From: an uncultured Eubacteriales bacterium
GTDB lineage: Bacteria > Bacillota > Clostridia > Oscillospirales > Acutalibacteraceae
Assembly (NCBI GenBank): GCA_934511365.1
Contig: CAKSWC010000019.1
Coordinates: 1 to 32,313 of the forward strand
DNA length: 32,313 nucleotides
Reading direction: 5' to 3'
In this document: one piece after another, positions 23,708 through 30,656 of the stretch
How the letters are laid out: each line of letters opens with the position of its first letter
How positions within the stretch are numbered: the stretch's first letter is position 1
The notes under the pieces: generated by a model
What the model was told of the DNA's origin: nothing
The model's input: only the letters and a program-made list of their open reading frames with translations
The model's database searches: none
Translations under genes and position numbers: made by a program

Positions 23708-23735
23708 ATTTTAGCAGCATTGTCGAAATTGTCAA
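23708..23735 (-). promoter_or_regulatory. Promoter of the toxin mRNA
   Basis: On the minus strand TTGACA (23735-23730), a 16-base spacer, then TAAAAT (23713-23708). The -35 box nearly touches repeat copy B, so the cassette fills the whole space between the two repeats. Confidence 0.75.
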
Positions 23736-23743
23736 GATAGATA

Positions 23744-23850
23744 TTAGATGTTGGATTTTAGATGTTAGATTTTTTAAATTAGGAAGCAATCTGCATAAAA
23801 TTTCGCATATTCCAACATCTAACGTCTAATATCTAACATCTACTTTCGTA
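23744..23850 (+). repeat. Interspersed repeat, copy B
   Basis: Near-identical to copy A and in the same orientation (23748-23850 against 23181-23283). The differences are a handful of transitions in the right arm plus a diverged left end. It is followed by a palindrome, GGGTCGG (23852-23858) and CCGACCC (23866-23872), with no T tail. Confidence 0.9.
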
Positions 23851-23884
23851 CGGGTCGGACCTGTGCCGACCCATGAACCCAATA

Positions 23885-23967
23885 ATTTAGATAATAGATA
23901 AAAGATAATAAATAATAGATAATAGATATTTTTCTAACATCCAACATCTAATATCTAACATCTAACT
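23885..23967 (+). repeat. Interspersed repeat, diverged partial copy C
   Basis: The left arm is built from AGATAATAGATAA units. The right arm (TCTAACATCCAACATCTAAT and on to 23967) matches the right arms of copies A and B. The central conserved section (AGGAAGCAATCTGCATAAAA) is missing. Confidence 0.75.
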
Positions 23968-24010
23968 TGCAACTTTCCCCACAGCTTTCAAAAATTTTTG
24001 CTTGCAAAAT

Positions 24011-24043
24011 ATCCGGCGTTTGACTTGACAACGCCGGATTTTT
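24011..24043 (+). terminator. Orphan rho-independent terminator
   Basis: ATCCGGCGTT (24011-24020) and AACGCCGGAT (24030-24039) form a perfect 10-base-pair stem followed by a T5 run. No gene lies just upstream on the plus strand. It may catch read-through from the repeat region. Confidence 0.7.
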
Positions 24044-24325
24044 CAAAAAAAGTTTGAAACGCAGAATTGAGATTGATTCAAAGCTGTTGCCTCAGTCTAA
24101 AAAACAACGCTTAATTTTATGGTGTTTACAGAGTAAATCCAAGAAAAACCCCGGTTAATCCGAGAAAAACTCAACAAAGAAAAGAAAAGTAAAGTAAAGA
24201 AGAGTAAAGTAAACAAAACCACTCCAAAAATCCCTGCGGAATTTTCGACTTGGAGCGCTTTTCAGCAACAAATAATGGCGCCGGTTGATGAAAAACTCTT
24301 TGTTTAGGCGTTAAATACCGGCTTG
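24044..24325. other. Non-coding stretch before pepT
   Basis: No gene seen. It holds a purine-rich tract with repeated AAAGTAAAG units (about 24175-24213) and a hairpin, CACTCCAA (24220-24227) with TTGGAGCG (24250-24257; mismatched at the outer bases). On the minus strand this hairpin is followed by TTTTGTTT and could terminate pepT transcripts. Confidence 0.5.
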
Positions 24326-25498
24326 TTATTCAGCAGCGCAGACAATTTCAACCAAAACATCCGTCATTTTTGAAAGTGCCTCAACGGGAACCGCCTCATA
24401 AATGCTGTGAAAATTCATTCCGCCGGTTGAAAGGTTCGGGCACGGCAAACCCTCAAAGGAAAGCCTTGCACCGTCTGTTCCGCCGCGAATAGGAGTAATC
24501 ACAGGCTCAATTTGTCTTGACCGCATTGCGTTTTCGGCGCGTTTTACAACGTGCATATGCTTTTCAAGCACCTGCCGCATATTGTAATAGCTGTCTTTGA
24601 CGGAAAGGATGAACGTGTTTTCGCCGTATTTTCCGTTCAAAAAGTCCGCAACGCGCAAAACAAAAGCTTTCCGCTTTTCAAATTTCTCTTTGTCGTGGTC
24701 GCGGATGAGCATATTAAGCGTTGCCTTTGTCTCGTTACCGGCAATGTCTGCAACATGGAAAAAGCCCTCGCGCCCCTCGGTATGAGCCGGCGTCTGCTCC
24801 GGCGGCAGCATTGAAATGAATTCACAAAGCAAAAGAGAGGCGTTTTTCATCCTGTTTTTTGCCGAACCGGGGTGAGTGTTGATGCCGTGAACGGTTAAAG
24901 AAACAGACGCGGCGTTGAAGTTTTCAAACTCGATTCCGCCAAGCTCGCCGCCGTCAACGGTATATGCAAAATCGGCGCCGAAGCGTTCAAAATCAAACCT
25001 GTCCGCCCCTTTTCCAATCTCCTCGTCCGGAGTGAAACAGACGCAGATTCTTCCGTGCTCCTTTTTCTCGCTGATAATTTTTTCGCACGCAGAAACAATT
25101 TCAGCAACGCCGGCCTTGTCGTCGGCACCGAGGAGGGTTGTCTGATCGGAAACAACAAGCTCTTTTCCAAGGTAGCGCTCGCTCACCATCGGTGCGTTAG
25201 ACCCGTCAAAGGTTATTATTTTTGCTTTGACATCTTTTCCGCTGACGTCCGGCGAGGTATCCATATGGGCAATGAGGCCGATTGCAGGCTTGTTTTCGCT
25301 TCCGGGTGTTGCTTCAATGTGGCCGCAGACATAGCCGTTTTTGTCTTTCTGCGCGTCATGAACGCCAATTTTCCTGAGTTCCTCAACAAGATAATCGGCA
25401 AACACAAGCTGACCCTCGGTTGAAGGGAAGCTCTCGCTCTCCTCGTTTGAGGTTGTTTCAAAGGTTACATATTTCAAAAATCTTTCAAGTGCAGTCAA
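24326..25498 (-). CDS. pepT: Peptidase T (tripeptide aminopeptidase, M20B)
   Basis: Cytoplasmic zinc aminopeptidase that removes N-terminal residues from tripeptides. The 390-residue protein carries the M20 metal ligands in order: AHMDTSPDVSG, LGADDKAGVAEI, TPDEEIGKGADRFD, YTVDGGELG, and the C-terminal GGTDGARLSF with NFHSIYE. GGMNFHS and RGGTDG are typical of PepT. Start: GGGAG at 25508-25512 lies 9 bases before the TTG at 25498 (TALERFLKYVTFETTS) but directly abuts the ATG at 25507. TTG fits the ribosome-binding site and family N termini better. Monocistronic, with a promoter just upstream giving a very short leader. Confidence 0.95.
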   Translation of the reverse strand: MTALERFLKYVTFETTSNEESESFPSTEGQLVFADYLVEELRKIGVHDAQKDKNGYVCGHIEATPGSENKPAIGLIAHMDTSPDVSGKDVKAKIITFDGSNAPMVSERYLGKELVVSDQTTLLGADDKAGVAEIVSACEKIISEKKEHGRICVCFTPDEEIGKGADRFDFERFGADFAYTVDGGELGGIEFENFNAASVSLTVHGINTHPGSAKNRMKNASLLLCEFISMLPPEQTPAHTEGREGFFHVADIAGNETKATLNMLIRDHDKEKFEKRKAFVLRVADFLNGKYGENTFILSVKDSYYNMRQVLEKHMHVVKRAENAMRSRQIEPVITPIRGGTDGARLSFEGLPCPNLSTGGMNFHSIYEAVPVEALSKMTDVLVEIVCAAE

Positions 25499-25518
25499 TT
25501 TTATCATCTCCCAAAAGC

Positions 25519-25547
25519 ATGATAACACAAAAGCGCAAATAATTCAA
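25519..25547 (-). promoter_or_regulatory. Promoter of pepT
   Basis: On the minus strand TTGAAT (25547-25542), a 17-base spacer, then TATCAT (25524-25519). The predicted start lies almost at the Shine-Dalgarno. Confidence 0.6.
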
Positions 25548-25589
25548 ACATCAGTTAAACAAAAAGGAACAAAAAAGCTGCTTTTTTCC

Positions 25590-25618
25590 TTGAAAAAAGG
25601 CGGAATGTGCCGTATAAT
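25590..25618 (+). promoter_or_regulatory. Promoter P1 of the oxidoreductase-cmk-plsC-ispH/S1 operon
   Basis: TTGAAA (25590-25595), a 17-base spacer, then TATAAT (25613-25618). Confidence 0.75.
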
Positions 25619-25638
25619 ATTAGCACCGATGCCGTCAG

Positions 25639-25673
25639 ATTTCAGGCTCTTCTTTTTCTTTGAAGCCTGAAAT
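25639..25673 (+). promoter_or_regulatory. Perfect hairpin between promoters P1 and P2
   Basis: ATTTCAGGCT (25639-25648) and AGCCTGAAAT (25664-25673) form a perfect 10-base-pair stem around a pyrimidine-rich 15-base loop. It lies only in P1 transcripts and has no T run, so it is not a simple terminator. It may be a protein- or RNA-binding leader element. Confidence 0.55.
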
Positions 25674-25682
25674 AATTTCCGG

Positions 25683-25711
25683 TTGAAATGCCGGGTGCAT
25701 TTGTGTATAAT
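25683..25711 (+). promoter_or_regulatory. Promoter P2 of the same operon
   Basis: TTGAAA (25683-25688), a 17-base spacer, then TATAAT (25706-25711). It has exactly the same boxes and spacing as P1, 93 bases downstream. Confidence 0.8.
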
Positions 25712-25758
25712 CATTGAGTAACTGCTGCTTGAAACAGCACGAAAGGAAAAGGGAAAGA

Positions 25759-27000
25759 ATGAGCAAAAAAGTTTTAGTCATCGGCGCAGGTGCCGCAGGA
25801 CTCCTTGCCGCTGCAACAGCGGCTCAAAACGGTGCGGACGTTACCGTTGCCGAACGCAACGAGCGCCCGGCGCGCAAAGTTATGATCACCGGAAAAGGGC
25901 GCTGCAATGTTACAAACTGCTGCACAATGCTCAACGACCTTGTTTCCGCCGTTCCGGAAAACGGCCGCTTTTTGAGCAGCGCGTTCGCGCGGTTCATGCC
26001 GGCGGACACAATGGAAATGTTTGAATCGCTCGGAGTGCCCCTCAAGGTTGAGCGCGGCAGCCGCGTTTTCCCCGTTTCCGATAAAGCAGTCGATATTGTT
26101 GACGCACTTGTTAAAAACGCCGTTCAAAGCGGCGCAAAAATTATTCACGAGAGAGTTTCCTCTCTTCTCATTGAGGAGGGCAGGGTTTTCGGCGCGGAAT
26201 TTGAAAGCGGCGGAAAGTTTCTTGCAGACAGCGTTATTGTTGCAACCGGCGGCGTTTCATATCCGCTCACCGGCTCAACCGGAGACGGTTATGAATTTGC
26301 AAAACAAGCCGGGCATAATATAATTGATCCAAAGCCGTCGCTCGTTGCCCTTGTTTGCCACGAGGGCTTTTGCTCAGACCTTCAGGGGCTTTCGCTGCGC
26401 AATGTTGAAATAAGCGTTATAAACACGGAGAATTACCACGAGGTCTACCGCGATTTCGGAGAAATGCTTTTCACCCATTTCGGCGTTTCCGGCCCCGTTA
26501 TCCTCAGCGCAAGCTCCCACCTCAAGGACATCAAAAGCGGAAAATATGAAATACATATCGACCTCAAGCCTGCGCTTTCATATGAGCAGCTTGACGCAAG
26601 AGTTAAACGCGATTTTCTTGAATGCTCAAACAAAAACTTCATCAACGCGCTTGACAAACTGCTTCCGAAAAAGCTTGTTCCCGTCATTGTTCGCCTCACC
26701 GGCATCAAGCCCTCAACAAAGGTCAACCAGATTACACGCAATCAGCGCGCGATTCTTGTGAATGCTCTCAAGGATTTAAAGGTTACGGTTCTTAGAACCA
26801 GACCCGTTGAGGAAGCGATTATAACGCGCGGCGGAGTTGAAACAAAGCAGATTGACCCAAGGTCAATGCGCTCAAAGCTTGTGAGCGGCCTTTATTTTGC
26901 CGGAGAGGTTATTGACGTTGACGCTTATACGGGCGGCTTCAATCTTCAAATTGCCTTTTCAACCGGCCGTCTTGCCGGCCAGAGCGCCGCCAAGGAATAA
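25759..27000 (+). CDS. NAD(P)/FAD-dependent oxidoreductase, HI0933 (YhiN/BaiN) family
   Basis: A 413-residue flavoprotein. The N-terminal dinucleotide-binding fold VIGAGAAGLLAA, the family block RPARKVMITGKGRCNVTN, ATGGVSYPLTGSTGDGY, and the C-terminal GLYFAGEVIDVDAYTGGFNLQIAFSTG region are all present (the last at about residues 377-402). Members include the bile-acid enzyme BaiN, but most have no known substrate, so I make no finer call. The ATG at 25759 has an AAGGGAAAG-type ribosome-binding site; the frame is open from 25714. First gene of an operon with cmk 31 bases downstream, an arrangement common in Clostridia. Confidence 0.9.
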   Translation: MSKKVLVIGAGAAGLLAAATAAQNGADVTVAERNERPARKVMITGKGRCNVTNCCTMLNDLVSAVPENGRFLSSAFARFMPADTMEMFESLGVPLKVERGSRVFPVSDKAVDIVDALVKNAVQSGAKIIHERVSSLLIEEGRVFGAEFESGGKFLADSVIVATGGVSYPLTGSTGDGYEFAKQAGHNIIDPKPSLVALVCHEGFCSDLQGLSLRNVEISVINTENYHEVYRDFGEMLFTHFGVSGPVILSASSHLKDIKSGKYEIHIDLKPALSYEQLDARVKRDFLECSNKNFINALDKLLPKKLVPVIVRLTGIKPSTKVNQITRNQRAILVNALKDLKVTVLRTRPVEEAIITRGGVETKQIDPRSMRSKLVSGLYFAGEVIDVDAYTGGFNLQIAFSTGRLAGQSAAKE

Positions 27001-27031
27001 CACACCGATTTTTTTGAAGGAGACGAAAAAA

Positions 27032-27697
27032 ATGATAAATGTTGCAATCGACGGACCCGCCGGTGCGGGCAAAAGCACAATTTCAAAAGCCGCGGCAAAG
27101 GAGCTCGGCTTTATCTATATTGACACGGGTGCGCTTTACCGCACGGTCGGACTCAACGCAATGCGCAAAAAAGCCGACCTTGAAAGCGCAGAAAGCATTG
27201 AAAAAACGCTCACAAACGACCTTTCCGTTGAGCTGCGCTTCATTGACGGAGAGCAGAGAATGTTTTTGAACGGCGAGGACGTTTCCCTTTCCATCCGCAC
27301 ACCGGAGGCATCCATGGCGGCGTCAAAGGTTTCCGCCGTACCGGCCGTTCGGAAGTATCTTTTTGACCTCCAGAAAAAGCTTGCAAAAGAGAATGACTGC
27401 ATCATGGACGGCCGCGATATCGGAACGGTTGTTCTTCCGGACGCAAAGGTGAAAATTTTCCTCACCGCCTCGCCCGAATCGAGGGCAAAAAGAAGATTTG
27501 AGGAGCTTCTTGAAAAAGGCATGGACGTTAAATTTGAGGACGTTCTTACAGACATGAAACAGCGCGATTACAACGACTCTCACCGTGCGATTGCTCCGCT
27601 GAAGCCGGCCGAGGACGCAATACTTCTTGACACCAGCGGTTTTGAACTTGAAAAGTCGGTTGCCCTCATAATCAAGACTATTAAGGAGAACATATAA
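27032..27697 (+). CDS. cmk: Cytidylate kinase
   Basis: Phosphorylates CMP and dCMP with ATP. The 221 residues include the P-loop GPAGAGKST, YIDTGALYR, MDGRDIGTVVLPDA, the lid/CMP-binding region TASPESRAKRRFEEL, and RDYNDSHRAIAPLKPA. Length and motif order are standard for the bacterial enzyme. The ATG at 27032 follows GAAGGAGA (27016-27023). An in-frame extension back to 26897 overlaps the upstream gene and is not credible. Confidence 0.97.
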   Translation: MINVAIDGPAGAGKSTISKAAAKELGFIYIDTGALYRTVGLNAMRKKADLESAESIEKTLTNDLSVELRFIDGEQRMFLNGEDVSLSIRTPEASMAASKVSAVPAVRKYLFDLQKKLAKENDCIMDGRDIGTVVLPDAKVKIFLTASPESRAKRRFEELLEKGMDVKFEDVLTDMKQRDYNDSHRAIAPLKPAEDAILLDTSGFELEKSVALIIKTIKENI

Positions 27698-27746
27698 GAA
27701 AGGAAAAGCCGCTTTTGTTTTTCAGGCTTCTTCAATATTTTTCAGG

Positions 27747-28403
27747 ATGTGTTTTCAGTTGAAATTTGACTTTTCCGCTCCAAAAGAGAGCAGGCTTTAT
27801 AACTTCTTCCGCCCCCTTGCAAAAGGCTTTGTCTCGCTCGCCTTTTGCGTGAAGTCTTTCGGCGAGGAGAATATTCCGAAAGAAGGCGCGTTTATTCTTG
27901 CGGCGAACCACATTGGAGCGCTTGACCCCGTGATGATAATTTCACGCTGTCCGCGGACGCTGCATTTCATGGCAAAGGACGAGCTTTTCAAAAACCGCCT
28001 TTTTGCTTTTTTCCTCAGAAAGATGAATGTTTTTCCGGTCAGGCGGCAGACAAGCGACAAGCGTGCGCTTGAGTTTGCAAAGCACATTATCTCCTCCGGC
28101 TGGGTGCTCGGAATTTTTCCCGAGGGTGCAAGAATCAAAGACGCTATCCCCAAAAAGGCGAAAAACGGCGTCTCATATCTTGCCGCAAAAACAAAGGCGG
28201 ACGTTCTTCCGGTCAGTATCTATAAAACGCCACAGGAAAAAAAGCTGCGCCCAAAAATTACAATACGCTTTGGAAAGCTCATCAAAAACAGCGAGCTTTC
28301 ACTGGACGGAGAATATTCGCAGCAGAAAATCAGAGAAGCGAGCGAAAAAATCATGGACGCAATCAAGGAACTTTGGTCTTTGAAACACGGAGAGCTGCAA
28401 TGA
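27747..28403 (+). CDS. plsC: 1-acyl-sn-glycerol-3-phosphate acyltransferase family protein
   Basis: Makes phosphatidic acid by acylating lysophosphatidic acid at the membrane. The 218 residues show the acyltransferase motif I NHIGALDP (HX4D), motif II around RKMNVFPVRR, and motif III FPEGAR (usually FPEGTR). A basic C-terminal half follows. The ATG at 27747 is kept. A TTG at 27759 is a plausible alternative, and neither has a strong ribosome-binding site. Its stop overlaps the ispH start as ATGA, so the two are translationally coupled. The cmk-plsC-ispH/S1 order recurs in Clostridia. Confidence 0.9.
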   Translation: MCFQLKFDFSAPKESRLYNFFRPLAKGFVSLAFCVKSFGEENIPKEGAFILAANHIGALDPVMIISRCPRTLHFMAKDELFKNRLFAFFLRKMNVFPVRRQTSDKRALEFAKHIISSGWVLGIFPEGARIKDAIPKKAKNGVSYLAAKTKADVLPVSIYKTPQEKKLRPKITIRFGKLIKNSELSLDGEYSQQKIREASEKIMDAIKELWSLKHGELQ

Positions 28404-30388
28404 ACGGAAACTATAAACTTACACTGGCAAAAACGGCAGGCTTCTGCTTTGGCGTTGACCGCGCGGTCAGCACGCTTTACAGCATGGTTGAAAGCGGAAA
28501 AAGGGTTTGCACCCTGGGGCCGATTATTCACAACCCCTCGGTCATAAGCGACCTTGAAAAAAAGGGAGTTCACATCATTGAGCACCCGTCTCAAATTCCG
28601 CCGGACACAACCGTTGTTATCCGCACCCACGGCGCACCGAAATTTATTATTGACGAGCTGAAAAAAATGAAGGCCGATTATATTGACCTCACCTGCCCGT
28701 TCGTGATGAAAATTCAAAAAATTGTTGAGCGCCACTCGCAAAAAGACCGGCTGCTTTTGATTGCCGGAGACGAAAACCACCCGGAGGTCAAAGGTTTCCG
28801 CAGCCGTTGGGAGGGTGAAAGCCTTGTTTATAAAAACGGGGAGGAACTTGACCGATTGCTCCAAAATCATCCGGAAATTGTTGATGAAGAAGTATATGTG
28901 GTCGCACAGACCACCTTTTCTGTAAAAGAATGGGAAAAAACCTCAAAAATTTTAAAAAAACTATGTACAAAAGGTTTTTTCTTTGATACAATATGTAGTG
29001 CAACCAATGACAGGCAGAAAGAGGCGTTTGAGCTTTCCCTTTTGTCCGACGCAATGATTGTTGTCGGCGGGCGCTCAAGTTCCAACACCGCTAAGCTTAA
29101 AGCTGTGTGTGAAAAGAACTGTCCAACTTTCCTTGTTGAAACGGCGCGGGAGCTTCATGATTATGATTTTTCCCGTTTCCGCTCAGTTGGGGTAACAGCA
29201 GGGGCTTCCACTCCTGCAGGTATTATAAAGGAGGTACTATCCACCATGTCCGAAATTTTAAACGAACAAACCAATCCTGAAGAAATGAGCTTTGAGGCCG
29301 CTTTGGAGGAGAATCTTAAATCAATGAGCTCCGACCAAAAAGTGCGTGGCGTTGTTGTAGGTATTGCACCTAATGAAATACAGGTCGATATCGGCAGAAA
29401 ATATGCTGGCTTCGTTCCCATTGAGGAGTACAGCAACGATCCGACTGCCGATCCGAAATCAGAACTCAAAATCGGTGACGAGATCAACCTCATCATCATG
29501 AAAACGAACGATTCCGAAGGAACCATGATGCTTTCAAAGCGCCGCTTTGACGCTATCGCCGCTTGGGACAACATCATCAAGGCGAAGGAAGACGAGGAAA
29601 TTCTTGAAGGCGTTGTTGCCGAAGCAGTCAAGGGCGGTGTCCTTGTTTATGCGCAGGGCGTCCGCGTTTTCATCCCGGGTTCACTCACCGGACTTCCGAG
29701 GGAAGCCGACCTTTCCGAGCTTGTTAAGCAGAAGGTCAGATTCCGCATCATTGACGTTGACAAGGCAAAGAAGCGCGCTGTTGGTTCAATCCGCTCAGTT
29801 ATCAGAGAAGAACGCAAGGCCGCAACCGAAGCTTTCTGGGCTCAGGTTGAAGAAGGTCAGGAATACACCGGCACCGTTAAGTCACTCACAAGCTACGGCG
29901 CATTTGTTGATCTCGGCGGAGTTGACGGAATGGTACATATTTCAGAGCTTTCCTGGAAGCGTATCAAGCATCCGTCAGAAGTTGTTAAAGAGGGCGACGT
30001 TGTCAAAGTATACGTCAAGGCTCTTGACAGAGAAAACAGAAAAATTTCTCTCGGCTATAAGAGAGTTGAGGACAATCCCTGGGAGATTCTCAAGAGAGAT
30101 TATCCCGTTGGTTCGGTTGTTAAGGCTAAGATTGTTGGTCTCACAACTTTCGGTGCGTTTGCAAATGTTATTGACGGCATTGACGGCCTTATCCACATCT
30201 CACAGATTGCCGACCGCCACATCGCTTCACCGAAGGAAGTTCTTTCAATCGGAGACGAAGTTGACGTTAAGATCACTGACATCGACTTTGAAAAGAAGCG
30301 TGTCAGCCTTTCAATCCGCGCTCTTCTTGAGCCGCAGGACGAGGCTGCAGAGGAAGCAGAAGAAGCTTCCGACGAGGACGCCGAGTAA
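28400..30388 (+). CDS. ispH: IspH (HMBPP reductase) fused to ribosomal protein S1
   Basis: A 662-residue fusion. Residues 1-282 are 4-hydroxy-3-methylbut-2-enyl diphosphate reductase, the last enzyme of the MEP isoprenoid pathway, with the three iron-sulfur cysteines Cys16 (GFCFGVD), Cys99 (LTCPFV) and Cys199 (TICSATNDRQ), and the proton-relay Glu129 (NHPEVKG). Residues 283-662 hold four S1 RNA-binding domains (starting near 313, 397, 483 and 569), as in Gram-positive S1, plus an acidic tail. Such fusions are known in Clostridia. At the junction a complete AAGGAGG and an in-frame ATG remain (29228-29248), so a free 380-residue S1 could also be made. The ATG at 28400 overlaps the plsC stop, with GGAGA upstream. 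Confidence 0.96.
   Translation: MNGNYKLTLAKTAGFCFGVDRAVSTLYSMVESGKRVCTLGPIIHNPSVISDLEKKGVHIIEHPSQIPPDTTVVIRTHGAPKFIIDELKKMKADYIDLTCPFVMKIQKIVERHSQKDRLLLIAGDENHPEVKGFRSRWEGESLVYKNGEELDRLLQNHPEIVDEEVYVVAQTTFSVKEWEKTSKILKKLCTKGFFFDTICSATNDRQKEAFELSLLSDAMIVVGGRSSSNTAKLKAVCEKNCPTFLVETARELHDYDFSRFRSVGVTAGASTPAGIIKEVLSTMSEILNEQTNPEEMSFEAALEENLKSMSSDQKVRGVVVGIAPNEIQVDIGRKYAGFVPIEEYSNDPTADPKSELKIGDEINLIIMKTNDSEGTMMLSKRRFDAIAAWDNIIKAKEDEEILEGVVAEAVKGGVLVYAQGVRVFIPGSLTGLPREADLSELVKQKVRFRIIDVDKAKKRAVGSIRSVIREERKAATEAFWAQVEEGQEYTGTVKSLTSYGAFVDLGGVDGMVHISELSWKRIKHPSEVVKEGDVVKVYVKALDRENRKISLGYKRVEDNPWEILKRDYPVGSVVKAKIVGLTTFGAFANVIDGIDGLIHISQIADRHIASPKEVLSIGDEVDVKITDIDFEKKRVSLSIRALLEPQDEAAEEAEEASDEDAE
29228..29248 (+). 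promoter_or_regulatory. Internal ribosome-binding site and in-frame start for a free S1 protein
   Basis: AAGGAGG (29228-29234) lies 11 bases before an in-frame ATG (29246-29248) that begins MSEILNEQTNPEEMSFEAA, exactly where IspH homology ends. It looks like the ancestral rpsA start, kept after the ispH stop codon was lost. Confidence 0.7.
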
Positions 30389-30404
30389 TTTAAGCCTAAA
30401 AAAA

Positions 30405-30581
30405 CTACCCTGCTGTGACAAATGCCACGGCAGGGTTTTTTGCAAGATTCTCTTTAATCTCTTGATGTCTCGGTATTGATTCATTATTTTTTCCGTCGGT
30501 GTAAATATCACGATCTCCGCCGTTACGTTTTAAATACCAACCGTTTTTTGAAAGCAGCTTTATTTAATCCGTTCTTTTCAC
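30405..30581 (-). pseudogene. Degraded hicA toxin gene
   Basis: From the GTG at 30581 (AAAGGGGG at 30594-30587) the minus strand reads MKRTD-stop-IKLLSKNGWYLKRNG and on through DIYTDGK, ESIPRHQEI and KENLAK. This is the HicA mRNA-interferase pattern: LIKLL..NGW, R..G.H, IPRH.EI. Three defects are visible. TAA stands at codon 6 (30566-30564) where Leu TTA is expected. The catalytic His of the G-x-H motif is Arg (GGDRDIY). The last 10 or so family residues are replaced by sequence of the ispH terminator. No hicB is adjacent. Confidence 0.7.
30407..30441 (+). terminator. Terminator of the ispH/S1 operon
   Basis: ACCCTGCTGTG (30407-30417) and CACGGCAGGGT (30426-30436) form an 11-base-pair stem with one T-G pair, followed by a T6 run. 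Confidence 0.9.
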
Positions 30582-30602
30582 ATTATCCCCCTTTATATTG
30601 TT

Positions 30603-30631
30603 GTTATACGCCCTCAATGCGTATATGTCAA
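30603..30631 (-). promoter_or_regulatory. Promoter of the hicA remnant
   Basis: On the minus strand TTGACA (30631-30626), a 17-base spacer, then TATAAC (30608-30603). The only product downstream is the broken hicA frame. Confidence 0.7.
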
Positions 30632-30656
30632 GCGTTTTCAAAGCAAGGTCAATTTG

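Noticed and set aside
23531..23740. 69-residue plus-strand frame across the toxin gene
   Set aside because: It is antisense to the predicted toxin mRNA, starts without a ribosome-binding site, and its sequence follows from leader and promoter structure.
23170..23967. CRISPR array
   Set aside because: The repeats are long, only two full copies exist, the intervening sequence is a 460-base locus instead of spacers, and no cas genes are present.
25620..25713. Riboswitch upstream of the oxidoreductase operon
   Set aside because: Only a simple hairpin between two promoters is visible. There is no multi-helix aptamer pattern I recognise and no terminator or anti-terminator pair.
29547..30479. 310-residue open frame overlapping the S1 domains in another frame
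   Set aside because: It is a Ser/Leu/Arg-rich frame shadow of the S1 coding sequence, whose four domains are certain.
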